A stretch of 64,000 nucleotides of DNA from Cordilura impudica (Eukaryota > Arthropoda > Insecta > Diptera > Scathophagidae): NCBI GenBank assembly GCA_963682025.1, contig OY821518.1, positions 150,766,997-150,830,996 on the forward strand, written 5' to 3'. Shown piece after piece: positions 44,649-57,648 of the stretch (within the stretch, counting starts at the first letter, position 1; each line of letters opens with the position of its first letter). Position numbers and translations under genes: made by a program. The notes under the pieces were generated by a model, which searched no databases, was not told the origin of the DNA, and was given only the letters and a program-made list of their open reading frames with translations.

Positions 44649-44978
44649 TCAAAGCTGCAGGATGGCATGGTGAAAATCGTCAAAGCTTTCGTTAGCATTT
44701 TGCTTCCGGTCTCTGATCATTTCTCTGATATCTAAATCAGATAAATGATCGCTAAAATGCGTTTTAAGGGCTCTACATAAATCTTCCCATTCTACTCTAT
44801 TGACTGTGCTGCGGTATCGCCAATACCATTCTTTAGCTTTGGACGCGAACAAGACGTGACAATGATCACCTAACAATCTGAAATCGCCAGCCAAGCTATC
44901 ATGGGTTAATGAGTTAACATGTAAATAAATTTTTCTACTGGTAACCTTGTGGTGTTTGCAGTGAACATTAAGTTCCAA
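44649..44978 (-). pseudogene. gag: Gag capsid fragment, second unit
   Basis: Identical to 7044-7373, including the TGA that separates it from the next piece. Confidence 0.85.
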
Positions 44979-45685
44979 CTATTTATCAGACTTGCAATTT
45001 TGCCGCTATTATTAAGAGCAACAGACGATAAAGAAGCTCTCTCACGACTTGCTGGTACAGACGGGTGAGTTGAAGGAGGCCTAATATTACGAGAAGGTAC
45101 AAAAGGAGCTTCATGGGGAACATTATGAACTGAAGGAGCTGTCAAATTTCCAGGGACTGACGTGTTAGGAAAAATTTCTCTCGGCCATTCAGGTTCTCTG
45201 TTCGCGCTAAGATTTACAGTTGTGAACTGTTGAGATAATCTTTCTACCACAGCGTGAAGCTTATTGATCTCGCCTTGAAAACTATTTTCTATTTTTGATC
45301 TAATACGATCTTCCAAGCTATCTCTATGCTCTACACTAGCTTGACCTGGTGAAATATTTCGGTTTGCATTGAACTCTTCGTTTCTTTGCTTTCTGCCGGA
45401 TAAACTTCTTTCCGCGGATTTCGGAATCGTTCCAGTATTAACTGGTAAACTTTCATTATTAGCTCGGACGGAATATTTTAATAAACTGTTTTTAGTGACA
45501 GTTTTATTACACTGCGGACAACAAGTCGAAACTTTGAGGAAATTAAAAAGGCACTCGTGGTGGAAAACGTGTCTACACCTGGTAGAAACTAAGTTACTAG
45601 AAGTATCATAACTTTCTTGACAAATTAAACAAACGTTTTCGGCTAAAGCCGAAGCTAAACTTCCTGGAATATGCTGTACCGCCAT
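44906..45685 (-). CDS. gag: RING-H2 gag N-terminal protein, second unit
   Basis: Identical 259 residues to 7301-8080, with all eight RING ligands present. Confidence 0.85.
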   Translation of the reverse strand: MAVQHIPGSLASALAENVCLICQESYDTSSNLVSTRCRHVFHHECLFNFLKVSTCCPQCNKTVTKNSLLKYSVRANNESLPVNTGTIPKSAERSLSGRKQRNEEFNANRNISPGQASVEHRDSLEDRIRSKIENSFQGEINKLHAVVERLSQQFTTVNLSANREPEWPREIFPNTSVPGNLTAPSVHNVPHEAPFVPSRNIRPPSTHPSVPASRERASLSSVALNNSGKIASLINSWNLMFTANTTRLPVEKFIYMLTH

Positions 45686-46036
45686 GATTTCAGACTAATT
45701 ATAAAATTTTTAACGAAAATATGTTCGGACGATATGAATGAATGAATGAGTGTTGGTATAACGACAATGATTGCAAAGGCAAAGAGATGTTACAAACCTT
45801 AAGCGGTTTTGAATCAAATTAAGTTCAGGTTCAATAGAACAAATGTTATAAACAAACGAGAATGTGCCAAGTAGAGTTGGTTTGACTGGTTTCAAGTTCG
45901 AACGACGGCAAGGCCGTTAATAGAAAAGTATTCTATTTAGTGCAATTGATGAAAAAATTTTTAGTTCTAGGCGAACGAATGTAAGGCCGTTAAAGAAAAT
46001 GTTATGAACGGAAATGAATTCAAATTTATTAAAATA

Positions 46037-48034
46037 CTAGCTGAACCCGGTGTACTTCGCTACCCCTCATCGTTATAAAATAAAACAAAAAAAAAAAAAC
46101 ATTTATACATTAACAAAATATTATTTATTTAATTTAGAATTAATTATTGCAATGCTTTAGGAAGTACAATATTTTTAGTTTGTCCATCTGGAGCATAAAC
46201 ATATAAGTCGGTGGGTTTCCCTACACGTGAGCATGCAACATAAAGCTGTCCATGCGAGAAACATGGATTTGCTAAATTTAAGCCGCAAACTTGAAGAGAT
46301 TGACCTTGAGCTTTGTTAACAGTCATCGCAAATGCTAATCGAACAGGAAACTTTAATCATTTGAAGTCGAATGGTAAATCAGTTGGGATCATTGGAATGC
46401 GTGGCAAAAGTACATCTGTTCCTTTATATTTTCCTGTTATAATGGTCGCTTCTATTAAATTATTTAGCATTTTTTTACTGCAAGTCGAACGCCATTGCAA
46501 AGCCGTTGTGGATCGATATTGCGCAATAAAATAATGGGCACTCCAATTTTGAGTTGTAGCACATGTCGAATATAAAAAATTGTGTGCAGTGAGTGAAAGT
46601 TTCACACTGTGAAAGTTTAAGGAAGAATGGTGTACAGGTCTGGCTTCCTACAAATCGGAAACAAAGGGACGTGGCCCGCCGACTTTCGCATGGAATGTAT
46701 ACCTATTTAAGAAAACACCTTATTAAGCAAATCAATCCATGCCAAATATTGAGTTATATGGGCGGGGCCTCGCCCCTTTGTCCACTAACAACTTTATTTA
46801 GTCAAGGGCTTAATAGAAATTATTATGGATTTTAATTTTTCTAAAAAGGGCGTGGTCCCGCCCAGTTTTTTGTAGTACCATTTCTATTAATTTTAATACA
46901 ATATATACCAAATATCATCGCCGTAGGTTAAAAATGGCCGAGATATGACGATTTTAAATTTTGGGTTACATGGGTGGGACCACGCCCCTTTGCCCACTAA
47001 CAACTTTATATAGTTAAGGACTTTGTATTTCGCAAAATATCCTTTTGTGAAAATTTCATGACGATCCTTCCAGTAGTTTAGAAGATATTACGATTTTTTA
47101 TTTTCCTAAAAAGGGGCGTGGTCCCGCCCACTTTTCTTCTGGTGTGTACTTCTATTCATGCCAATACCATATGTACCAAATATGACCGCTGTAGGTCAAA
47201 AAATTCCCGAGATATGACGATTTAAAGTTTTGGGTTATATAGGCGTGGTACCGCCCCTTTGTCTAGTCAAAAATTTATATAGCCAATTATTCCTTCCAGA
47301 GTCACAGTAACACGCTGTGAAAATTTCAGGAAGATCGGTTCAGAAGTTTGGCCTCCTATAAAGCACAAACAAACACATTCATTTTTATATATGTAGATTG
47401 AAAGCAGATTAATTATAATTTAAGGTAAAATGGGGCGAAAAAGGGGGATTTGGTAATAAAAAAATGTATGACTACCTTACCTGTAGATAAAAAGTGTATA
47501 AAACTTTAGGTAAATACATATTACAAAAAAAATATTTTGTATAGCAAACATTGTTAGTGGTATAAGTAAGTATCTGAATTAAAAAAAGGGGGCGGTGAAG
47601 TGGGCGTGGTTCATAGTTATATGGCGATGTTAACAGTATTAAGAGCAATATACTACCAAATAAAAAAATCCGTTGGAAGGAACAAATTTGTACAGAGAAC
47701 AAAAAGTTTAAAACTTTCAAACAAAATTTGGCGTGAAAAGGGGCGTGAAAGGGGGCGTGGCGTAAGAAATGTTTATTTCTACCTCGCCTGGAGTATAATG
47801 TGTATACAATATGAAGTAAGTCTGTTAAAAACTATATGGGGGCAATTACATAATTTGAAAAAAGTGGGCGTAAAGTGGGCGTGGTAGAAAAAAGTACCCT
47901 ATTAATCATGCCAGGGTCCCAGTTAAATGCTGTGAAAATCTCAGGAAGATCGGTCCAGAGGTTTGGTCTCCTATAAGGTACAAACAAACAAATAAACAAA
48001 TAAACAAACACACATTCAATTTTATATATATAGA
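46037..48034 (-). mobile_element. Helitron, second unit
   Basis: Copy of 8432-10429 with the same TC and CTAG ends. Confidence 0.8.
46144..46605 (-). pseudogene. Helitron helicase fragment, second unit
   Basis: Same two pieces and in-frame TGA as 8539-9000. Confidence 0.85.
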
Positions 48035-49375
48035 TGTAGTTCTAATAGAACAAATGCAATAGCATGAAATGAATACCAATGAATTAAATTTCAGTTCAAT
48101 TGAATGAAGAAATGAAGTTAAATGTAACGGGTTAGGAAATGAATTCAGTTCAAACTGATTAAACATTTTCAAGTTCCGAGTGCACGAAAGGTTATGTAGT
48201 AAGCAAATGAAATATTATGTTACGTTAATTTGAACCGATTAAAATCGAATGAATATAATGCGGTTAACTGAAAAGAGTTGTGAAATGAAGTCAGTTCTTC
48301 TTAAGTAAAAGCTTCAAGCTCTCTTTAAAAAAAGCTTGTAAGTTAAACACAGGCGAACAATAAAATAAAGTTAAATGGCAAGTGTAAAAATGCAAATTGT
48401 CAAAAACTTTGAGATCTAATCGAACCCACGCAAAAGTATTCAAAATTAAATTTTCAATAGTTTAAAAAATTTAAATTTCCAAGAAAAATTTCAATAAATT
48501 TAAAATTTCGATAAAGAGTCCAAAAATTAAATTTGTAGTTTCCAAAAAGATTCGAATTTAAAAAAAATTCTAGATTAACTTTTCAATAGGTTTCAAAATT
48601 TAAATTTCAATTTTTATATATAATTTTCAATATAATTTTCAATATAATATTCAATATAGTATTTCAATATAATTTTTTTTCAATATTTTAATTTTCAATA
48701 TAGTTATCAATATATTTTCAAAAAAAAATTTCAAAACAAATTCCAATATAAAGTTTGAATATAAAGTTTGAATATAATTTTCAATATATTCTTCAATATA
48801 ATTTAAAAACTTAATTTTCAATATAAATTTAATAAAAATTTAAAAAAATTTCAATTATAATTTTCAATATAAATTTAATAAAGATTTTCAATAAAGTTTC
48901 GATATACATTTCAATATATTGTTTCAATTGTTAACCCAATGTAGACAACGAAAACCAAACCAATCATTTAAAAAAAAAATCCGTAAGTAAGTATGACCAT
49001 CCATCAATAATAAAAATTTAAAAATTGAGACTTTAAATTGTTTTCGAATCTTTGCTACAATTTCGTACCATAAAAATTATTTCGGATAAGTAACCGGTTC
49101 ATTTAGAACGAAATTCTTATATTCCGGAAATAACCTTTACAGACCAAAGCAAAGTAAAAATAAATCACAAAAATTAAATTAAATTGTTGAGGGGTGAACT
49201 AAAGCTTCAAAGCAAGTTTCGATTTCGGTTAAATGTAAATAGTGATTTACACATATTTAATTAAAACTCCAGAATTCGAAACAAAATGAATTTTAGAACA
49301 CATATAAAAAATTAGGGATTAGGAACAATTGGTGCTTTCCCGGTGCACAGATGTTAAAAAATTAAAATAAATTAT
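48035..49375. other. Retrotransposon leader with AT low complexity, second unit
   Basis: Copy of 10430-11770; no gene. Confidence 0.6.
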
Positions 49376-49925
49376 TTGGGCAATTCACAACAGGTGTTGT
49401 ATGTTGCATTTTGTATTAAAATACACAATACAATCATTTGTTGTGAACAGTCATTTGTATTTTCATAATGTAAAACGTTTTCTTTAGTAATTATCGACCC
49501 AACGAGGAAAGCACGTGTCGGTGTTTGCTTCTTGGTCATAAGATATACCCTGGAGTTTTAGTTACGTACATCTTCCATTTTAATTTAGAATACAAAAAAA
49601 TTTTTAAATGTTTTGGTTGAGACTGAAATCATTCTAAAAATATAAACATTAATTTTTATATAAATAAACCTATCGTTATTTGCATTATTTGTCATTTTTT
49701 ATTTTATAAAATTGTATGTATTTTTTTTTTTTTCATAAAAACTGGCATTCACTTGGGACTGATATGTTATGATACAATATACAACATTTACTAAACACAG
49801 CAAATGAAGTTGTATCGCTGTATCAGATTTTTCAATGCAAATTACCAATAACAATTTTACACTATTGTAAAGTAATACACGATACAACAGATACAGCAAT
49901 ACAACACCTGTTGTGAATTGTCCAA
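49376..49925. mobile_element. MITE M1 in the leader, second unit
   Basis: Copy of 11771-12320. Confidence 0.75.
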
Positions 49926-49989
49926 TTAAGTTCCTATTTAGAAAAATTATAAATTAAACAAAAAAAAAATCCGGTCTATTGTTGTTCAG

Positions 49990-50007
49990 GCCCCACGTTG
50001 GGCGCCA
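49990..50007 (-). promoter_or_regulatory. tRNA-Lys primer binding site, second unit
   Basis: Same 18 bases as 12385-12402. Confidence 0.85.
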
Positions 50008-50011
50008 TTTC

Positions 50012-52309
50012 TGTAATGGTACGGTTTGGTGGTGGAATTTCCGCTTCCGTTTCCCTGAGCCTTTTCGGTACGCACGTGCTGACGTGGGGCCTAGCTCTCC
50101 GGATGGGTGGGCTCTTGCTCAGGCCCAGGGAAACCGCACTATAGATGTTCACGTGCGATTTTAAAAAACTCAAAAAACGGTCGCTAATGGGACGGATGAC
50201 CATACTTACCTTGGGATTGGGGACGAGGTGTTCTGCCCCTTTTGCCCTCCCTACCTTGTTACCTATGATCCATCTTATTTGGAGGTAACCCACTTAAATG
50301 ATAAGAAAAATTTGCTTTGGTTTGGTTTCCTACATTGGGATATATAATATTTATTTAACCTTCATTTTTAAGGTGTTCAAAATTTATATTCTATTTTAGC
50401 AACATTTAACTATAATAAAATTTCTTTTAGCAATTTTACTTGTAGCTATATTTAAATTTAGAAAAATTTTAATTTTAGAAAAATTTTAAAATTTAGCAAA
50501 ATTTAATTTTAACAAAATTTTAATTTTTAGCTAAATTATATTTCTTATAATTTTTAATTTTAGCTCAATTTTATTTTTATTTAGAAAAAATTTTTTTTAG
50601 TTTAATTTTATATATATCAAAATTAACTTAAGAAAAATTTATTTAACTTTAACCAAATTTTTTCTTTAATAAAAAAAAAAATTTTTTTTAAGTTTTAATT
50701 TAATTCTATCAAAAACTTTTAATTTTAGGAAATTTTATTTAACTCTTGCAAATTTTAATTTTTGTTTTTTTTTCGTACGTAGTGCACTTTTCTTACATCA
50801 TATTTACTATTATTACCACCGTCTTGTACGAAAACCGTTACAATATGTTTTCTTTTCTTTTGGTTTCTTGGTAACCGTTATACTCCGGTATAAATTTCTT
50901 TGTTTATAAAATATTATAGTGTAGAAACGTTTCCATATTTAGTAAAATTTGTAGTGTTTAACTTAATTATAGATATAGGAAAATTTTAACGCAGAAAATT
51001 TTTGTAGTTTGCATTTTTATATTTTCGGTAATTTCAATTTAGAGAATTGTTGTTTAAATTTTATATTTAAGAAATTTTAATGGTAGGAAATTCTTTCTTT
51101 AATTTTAAGCAAAACTCTTAGATTTAGAAAACTAACATTTATTATTAACCAAATCTACATATTAGGAACACATTTAATTAATTTTTTTTTTTCGAGCCAA
51201 AATACCACTTTTAGAAACAATTAAGTTATAAAATAAAATTTCTTTTATGAGTTGCATATAAAAATTACCGCATGACGCTGCTATCGCCTGTTGCTGTAGT
51301 TGTGGTTGGCCGGTAGTATTAGAGATGCTGCTAATTTGATGTTGGTTGCAGTTGGAGGAGTGATTAAAGATGTGTCCTCGATGCTGAAGGTTTTAACCAA
51401 GCGGTTAAATAGAGGTGTTTACAAAATTATTAAAATTTCAAGTTTTACTTTTGTTTTGTTTAATGTTCCAAAGTTAATAGGTCTTACAAAGTTTCGTTTC
51501 AGTTTTATTTTCCTTCTATTTTAACATTTGAGTTTTTGCACATTTTATTACATCAAACTTTTGGTAATTTTCAGTTCAAGTCATTGAATTTTTTCTTTAA
51601 ATTTCTTAGGCTTTTAAACCTTTTATTTCAAACTTTTGGTCAGTTTCAAGTTTACAAATATTATTTTCAGTTAAATTTCTCAAATTTTCAGTTTTTACAC
51701 AAAAATTTCACATGGCTCACAACTGTACTCCTTGCCAACCAAACTTCACATTTGCTTTTTTTTTTTTAATTAAAACCTTTGCATTAAAAAAATAGAGAGC
51801 ACTATTTAAGAACTTTACGCCACAAAAGACCGTCATCCACCCGACTCCAGAACTTGAATGATTTTTTAAATTTTGCGTCTTCTTTCAACAACCCAATTAT
51901 TCAAGATTTTTTTAATTTTTTTGCACACCAAAAAAAAAAATCAAACAACAAACCAGTTTCGTTGTTTGCAAAAAATTCGCAATCATTCATACGTGTAACC
52001 AACACTCATACATTCATTAAATTCCTATGTAAAAAAATACTACCTCTAACGATGAGGGGAACAAGGTAAGCCAATGTTAATGGCTGACAACATGGGAGGG
52101 AATGAGAGCGAGTAACAGCTTTACACATGAATGAAATTGTGCTGACGGAGAAATATTAACACCAACTCAAGTGTTTAAAAATATAATTTTTTTTGCAACA
52201 AACAAAAATTGGCAAACGATATTACCATATAAGGTGTTGTTTACGTGTTATAGTTTTTTCTTTCGTGTGATGTACACTAAATAGCAAAAATTTTCGTACG
52301 GCCGTCACA
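50012..52309 (-). repeat. 5' LTR, second unit
   Basis: Copy of 12407-14703, one base longer through an A-run near 51930. Confidence 0.85.
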
Positions 52310-52333
52310 GACCGACTATAATTTTCTTTCTTG
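52310..52333 (+). mobile_element. Helentron-like 3' tail, second unit
   Basis: Copy of 14704-14727. Confidence 0.6.
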
Positions 52334-52336
52334 TTT

Positions 52337-52720
52337 TTCACGTAGTAGCAGATAAGCAACATCTTTTTTCATCGCATTTTAAAATTTATAGTCTTCATTG
52401 GATTGCAGCAAAGAAAATTCATAGAGCGGGTCGTGCAAGTGGTGGCTGCTTGTTTGGTTTCAGAAAAGATCTACAAAAAATATATAATTTTAAATTTTTA
52501 AATACAACAATACAGTTTTAACTGCTTGATTTATGCAATCCCAAGGTATCTAAATTGTACAAATTGGTATTCAGACTTACAAAAATATGAAGAATTTATG
52601 CAAGAACTTAAACCTACAGATTTCTGCATCGTGGGCGATTTAAACGCTAGAATTTCAAATGAACAGATTTTGGACTCTAACTTTATAAAAGATTTACCAA
52701 ACATTCGGAAATATACATAG
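52337..52720 (+). pseudogene. LINE endonuclease part 1, second unit
   Basis: Same as 14731-15114, including FCIVGDLNARIS. Confidence 0.75.
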
Positions 52721-52763
52721 ATGTTCAAAAGATAATACTTTTAATACACAAGGTAAAAAACTC

Positions 52764-53300
52764 ATGGAGCTGATTGACGATATTGGTGGTATTGTGCTTA
52801 ACGGAAGGACGGGTAACGATGCTCATGGTGAATACACCTTCTGCGTTATTATGGGTAGATCGGTCATTGATTATTGCATCTGTTCACATATTCTTCTGCA
52901 ATATGTTGATGATTTTTCAGTTGCATCCAAACCTTACTCCGAACATATGCCATTATGTATAAAAATCAAATCTTTGAATTCTAATGCTGAGACAAATGTA
53001 AAAGATTCCCTCCATAGATTGCGTTGGAATGACAAATACATGCCTAAATATGTTGAGATTCTTTGTTCGCTCTCTACTAATGTTCATCTTCAAACAAACG
53101 TTTCGGTAGATAATTTGGTGTCTACACTAACGACTAAAATAAAGCAAGCTGCAATATTAAAAGTGAATAAACCATTTTTTGAACCAAAGCAAAAATGGTT
53201 TGATTGGCAATGTGCTCGCTCACGGAAACAAATGTTAAAAAGGCTCAAATTATATAGAAAAAATCATACAACCATAAACAAAACACTTTATTTTACATGA
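52764..53300 (+). pseudogene. LINE endonuclease part 2, second unit
   Basis: Same protein as 15158-15694. The substitution at 52886 is silent in this frame. Confidence 0.75.
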
Positions 53301-53342
53301 CGGGCTAAATACCTAAAACTATGTAATAATAAAAAACTGGAT

Positions 53343-53744
53343 TTGTATAATAATAACCTGCACAAATTAAACACAGTAGAGTGCAGTAGTGACTGGTGGA
53401 AACTATCAAACTCACTGAAATCTTATAAGCACTTGGTCAGAGGTAACTTAAAAGCAGATGAGTTCCTAACTCACTTTAGTTCTATGTTACAAACCACGGA
53501 AAATAATCATAAAGTAAACTGGTGCATGCCATATTTCACCGATCCCTTTTTAGATTCTCCTATAGAATCCTGCGAATTATCGTCCGTTATTAAGAATTTG
53601 AAGCATAATAAAGGTCCAGGTCAAGTTGGTATTAGCTACGAATTTTATAAAATTGCTCCAGAATGCTTTGTTAGCGAAATATTATCAGTTTTTAACATAA
53701 TATTTCTCCATGAAAAAATACCATCAAGCTTTCGTAGCTCGTAA
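53343..53744 (+). pseudogene. LINE RT N-terminal fragment, second unit
   Basis: Same as 15736-16137. Confidence 0.75.
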
Positions 53745-54012
53745 AAAAGGAGATCCAGCTTTTCCAGAAAACTACCATGGCTTGTCGCTTATTGATGCTA
53801 CATGCAAAATTTTCAACACAATTTTATTAAATAGAATAACTGAATTCATGGATAACAACAAAATACTGAATGAATATCAAGCGGGTTTCAGAAAGAATTA
53901 CTCAACTGTAGATAACTTGCCTTCTTTATTGACTTCTCTTGTGCTTTTGATACAATTCCTTGAAATAGTCTATTTTATAAACTCTCATGGATGGGAATGT
54001 CATCAAAAATAA
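53710..54012 (+). pseudogene. LINE RT fingers fragment, second unit
   Basis: Same as 16103-16405. Confidence 0.8.
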
Positions 54013-54200
54013 TCAGAATTTTACAGAATGCATATGAAAATAATAAAAGCCGTATTTGGGATGGCAGCAATTTCTCTAAACCATTTTCTGTTGATATAGG
54101 TGTAAAACAGGGGTGCATATTAAGCCCGGTGCTATTTTAATTATATATAAATGATCGAGTTGATGTACTCCCTGGTGATGTAAATGTTGCTGATACTACA

Positions 54201-54437
54201 GTGAAGATCCTGCTTTATGCCGACGATATTGTTATCATATCGGAATCGCCAACAGAACTACAAAGCATGATTGATGCATTATATAGTTACTGCCAACTGT
54301 GGTGCTTAAAAGTTAATTTAAATAAATCTAAAATATTGGTGTTTAGGTCGGGCACAAGAATCTCCAAACTCCTGAATTGGCATTTTGGAGATTGTGACGG
54401 TGCCATTATATTTATACCCGGTAGTGTAGCTCTATAG
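54201..54437 (+). pseudogene. LINE RT YADD fragment, second unit
   Basis: Same as 16594-16830. Confidence 0.8.
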
Positions 54438-55239
54438 TACATACATATGTCAAACATTATATAGGTCAATCATTATGTATGTCAGACCTTGAACTTGAAC
54501 TTGAAATGTTTTTTTTTTTCAAGGTTAAATTCTTTGTGTATTCTTAGCCTTTAACTTACGAGGTGAAAAGTTTTAACATATATTAAGAGGTGGTAGTGAA
54601 ATTTACACCGTTTTTTTTTAAGTATTATTTCAACGTTTATATGTTATAATGGTTTTATACTTACATTGCTCAAAGTTAATAACTTCTGAATACAGAGTTA
54701 AGAAAAAAAATTTTAAAAATTTTGGATTTTTTTGGAAAAAAATTGTTGTTTATTTCACAAGCTTTTTTTATGTGAACAAAAAAGTATATGTATTATTTAC
54801 TTGTACATTTGATAAAAAAATAAGCTTAACAAAAAATTTTATGGCATTTTTCCACAGGCTAATAGTCAATTTTAATTAAAAAAAAAAGAACATTTCAATA
54901 TCTCTTATATACTAAAAAATAACAAGAAGTCTTTTAAGGTAAGTTTGAGGTGAAAAGTTGTAACGTATAGGTAGAGGTGGTTGTAAATTTTACACCTTTT
55001 CTTTTTACGTATTAAAGCCTGCTTTATATAAACAAAAAAGTAAATAAATTCTATAGTTGTACTTTAAATTATATTAACGTAACAAAAACTTAAATGGCAT
55101 TTCCACAGCCTTGGGTATATACTTATTAAAAAAAAAGGAACATTTCAATATCTCTTATATACTAAAAAATAACAGTCTTTTAATTTTAAATAATCACTCG
55201 TCAAAATCAGTATTCGTACAATTAATACATAAACGCTTG

Positions 55240-56178
55240 CTACAACCCATACACATTGGTTTTTCGCATTGTGTGAGTTGTTTTTCTTTTTAATTTATTA
55301 GGACAAATGTAACATAGTTTGCTGGTCGTTATTGGTTTTTGCACAACAGGCTGGGGAAGAGACTCAGAACCCAATATCATATGAATAATATCTCGTAGAG
55401 AACGAGTTAATCTTTGGTTGTGTTCTCTTCTTTGTAAGTGTGGCACAATTAAATTTCTGGCAAGTGTTTTTAAAAAGTCCGCTCTTGAAATTTTACTGTA
55501 ATTACGAGAAGATTGATTCAAAATATATGCATTAACTGCACTTATATCAATTAATCTGTAGAATACAGCTAAAGGCCAACGTCGTGTACGGCGACTGCAT
55601 GAGTAAATTGAACACTTTTTGTCTAACTCATCAACTCCTCCTTTAGTGTTATTATAGTCGGCTATCATTTCCGGCTTATTAGTTAGTGGATCATTTGCTT
55701 TCTGATGGTGCATAGTAGAAATTAAAATTACCGAGCGATTTTTCTTGGGTACGTAAGATAAAAGTGTAATATCTTTTGTAAATCCATAAATACTGCTTTC
55801 AACTAACCTTTTTCTGTTTGGTAAAAATTCTAAGGGTATCTCTTTTTTATTTTTTCTTAGAGTACCCAAATAAGTAAGTTGGCGATCTTTTAATGTTTCA
55901 GCTAATTGAATTGATGAAAACCAGTTGTCTGCAGTAATATTTCTGTTACTCCCTTCAATAATACTGCACAATCTCAATACTGATTGAGTTGGCACTGCAA
56001 GCTTTTTTTCATCACTTGTAAGGTTAATACCGTCTGAGTTCTTTCCGTAGTAAATATAGGCATTTGCAAGATAGTGGGTACGTGCATCCGTTAAAGCCAT
56101 TATTTTTATCCCATATTTTGCCGGTTTTTGAGGCATATAAACTTTAAATTTGCATCTGCCACGAAATGGTACTAACAT
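55240..56178 (-). pseudogene. piggyBac transposase, catalytic part (312 residues)
   Basis: Begins at an internal Met in IDEMLVPFRGRCKF; the first catalytic Asp lies two codons before that Met. The second is in TADNWFSS (residue 84) and the third in KGGVDELDKK (183, with 186 beside it), so the Asp triad is complete. The C-terminal Cys-rich domain starts with CYIC, then a frameshift after KLKRKT puts the rest in another phase: CEKPMCMGCSKRLCINC is read to a stop at 55194. Two lesions, a stop and a frameshift, thus inactivate an otherwise full protein. Sequencing or assembly error is possible. Confidence 0.9.
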
Positions 56179-56220
56179 TTCGTCAATACAGGCATGAGTA
56201 CCTATGGAGAAATTTTTTTT

Positions 56221-56994
56221 TCAATTTTCAATTATTTTATTGAACATTTCTGACACTGCTGCCAAGGGGTCGCTTAATAATCTTTCTTTTCGGTTCGAAG
56301 TATTATCAAACCGTAAGCACGAAAGTATGGTTAGAAATCGGAGCCTAGACATTGTTGCTCTAAAAATATCTCTGCCAGTTCCATCAGTTGCAAATATAAG
56401 ATCTATGGATTCTCGATTAGATTTGAAAACAGATGAATAAAGCAATAAGCCCAAAAATGCTCTAAGTTCAGTTTTATCCAAAGGTTTCGCTTCTAATTTG
56501 TTTGTTGATTCAAACTTTATATATAGCTTTTTGTTGGTGTGTTCAATGATTATATTTTCAATAGAGTCATCAAAAAATTGTGACCAATATCGACACATTA
56601 AGTTTTCTGATTCGTCTTGAATATTTTGGGAACCCACTGAAGTTGGTAGTCTTATGATGTTATGTAAGGGAGTTCTACTAAAACGCTGTGGTTGTTCTGC
56701 CGACCATTTGAAACGATTTTTTCCATAATAATAACGAGATTCAGAAGTAGAGTTATTATTTATTTCAACTTCGTTTTGCCCCGCTTCGATATCTTCTTCT
56801 GCAATAAACGCCGTATCTATTTCTTCTTCGTTATCCGTTTCCGATATTTCAGAGTTACTGTCACTATAAATTTCAGTGCAGAAGTTTGGATCGACGACTT
56901 CGTCATCAACTTCACTTCCATCATCATAAATTTCGTAATCGTAAAAATCCACGTCTTCTTCTTCTAATATTTTACTGATTTGCTGTACGTTCAT
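56221..56994 (-). pseudogene. piggyBac transposase, N-terminal part (257 residues, ends at in-frame TGA)
   Basis: ATG at 56992-56994. Residues 1-75 are very acidic (EEEDVDFYDYEIYDDGSEVDDE), as in many piggyBac proteins. The DDE_Tnp_1_7-type domain starts near residue 100 with the usual LMCRYWSQFF-like helix and TELRAFLGLLLYSSVFKSN. It is cut by TGA (56221-56223); the same phase stays open for the next 14 codons and joins the C-terminal frame, so only this stop separates them. Total would be 584 residues up to 55240, close to the family's usual ~590. Confidence 0.88.
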
Positions 56995-57442
56995 ATTTTA
57001 AATGTGCTATTTTCCACTATTTAATTGTAAAATAATATTAAAATGTTAAAAAAATCAAAAACAAATAATAAATACTTTTATTCAAAAATACTTACGCTTA
57101 TGTAGATGTGTAGTAATTTTTTTCATATGGATTAATAACGTTAACTCAGATGTGGTAGTAAAATATTTTCTATGAAAAAATCACACTAACGACTATGTGG
57201 TAGTAATATATTTTCTATGAAAAAATAACACAAACGACGACGTGTAGTAAACTTTACACCTGCACTCAAATATCTCCGCGCGACTGTAACCTGTGACAAA
57301 ACAAACAACACTAATATTCAGAGTATAATATTATATAAGGGTACTGAGAATATCAATTTATGTGCGTGCAAGAGAGAGAAGTTTTTAAACAATTAAAAAA
57401 AACAGTGTAAAATTTACTACCACGTCATAAGTTAAAGGTTAG

Positions 57443-57648
57443 CTACGACAAGTAATTTTAGCGGGTTTTTTTTCTGTCTATTCATTCTTTCTCCCTACAC
57501 GTATGACTTAGATGTTGTTCCTCAAAGCCTGTTTATTAACAATATTCAGCAGTTACTCTCATCGTTCGTCTAAATATTCTTTATAGAGCTTTCGTTTTTT
57601 TTTTAGACACACCCACTTTCGTATGTATAACACTAGTCAACAGTCAAA
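57443..57648. other. Spacer, second unit
   Basis: Copy of 16941-17146; no gene. Confidence 0.8.

Larger units (their letters stand above)
38219..52309 (-). mobile_element. Ty3/gypsy retrotransposon, second unit
   Basis: Copy of 614-14703 with the same stops, frameshifts and nested insertions, differing at single bases (42311, 51028) and one A-run. The shared lesions show that the damage predates the duplication. Confidence 0.9.
52334..54517 (+). mobile_element. LINE, second unit
   Basis: Copy of 14728-16910 with one extra A near 53334 and one substitution (52886). Confidence 0.8.
54548..57438 (-). mobile_element. piggyBac-like transposon, 2,891 bp, only in the second unit
   Basis: Inverted ends CCTTTAACTTACGAGGTG and, inverted, CCTTTAACTTATGACGTG (16 of 18 bases alike). 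It is flanked by TTAG (54544-54547, 57439-57442), which is single in the first unit (16937-16940). Insertion length by offset is 2,895, exactly element plus 4. Four-base TTA-type duplication and the transposase identify piggyBac, whose usual target is TTAA. Left subterminal region: GAGGTGAAAAGTT at 54560 and 54947, and AACATTTCAATATCTC at 54889 and 55139. Right: two GTGGTAGTA...TTTTCTATGAAAAAAT units near 57150 and 57200. The transposase is on the minus strand. Confidence 0.93.

Noticed and set aside
54649..54879. 76-residue plus-strand frame inside the piggyBac element
   Set aside because: It lies in the AT-rich subterminal repeat region, has low complexity and no family resemblance.
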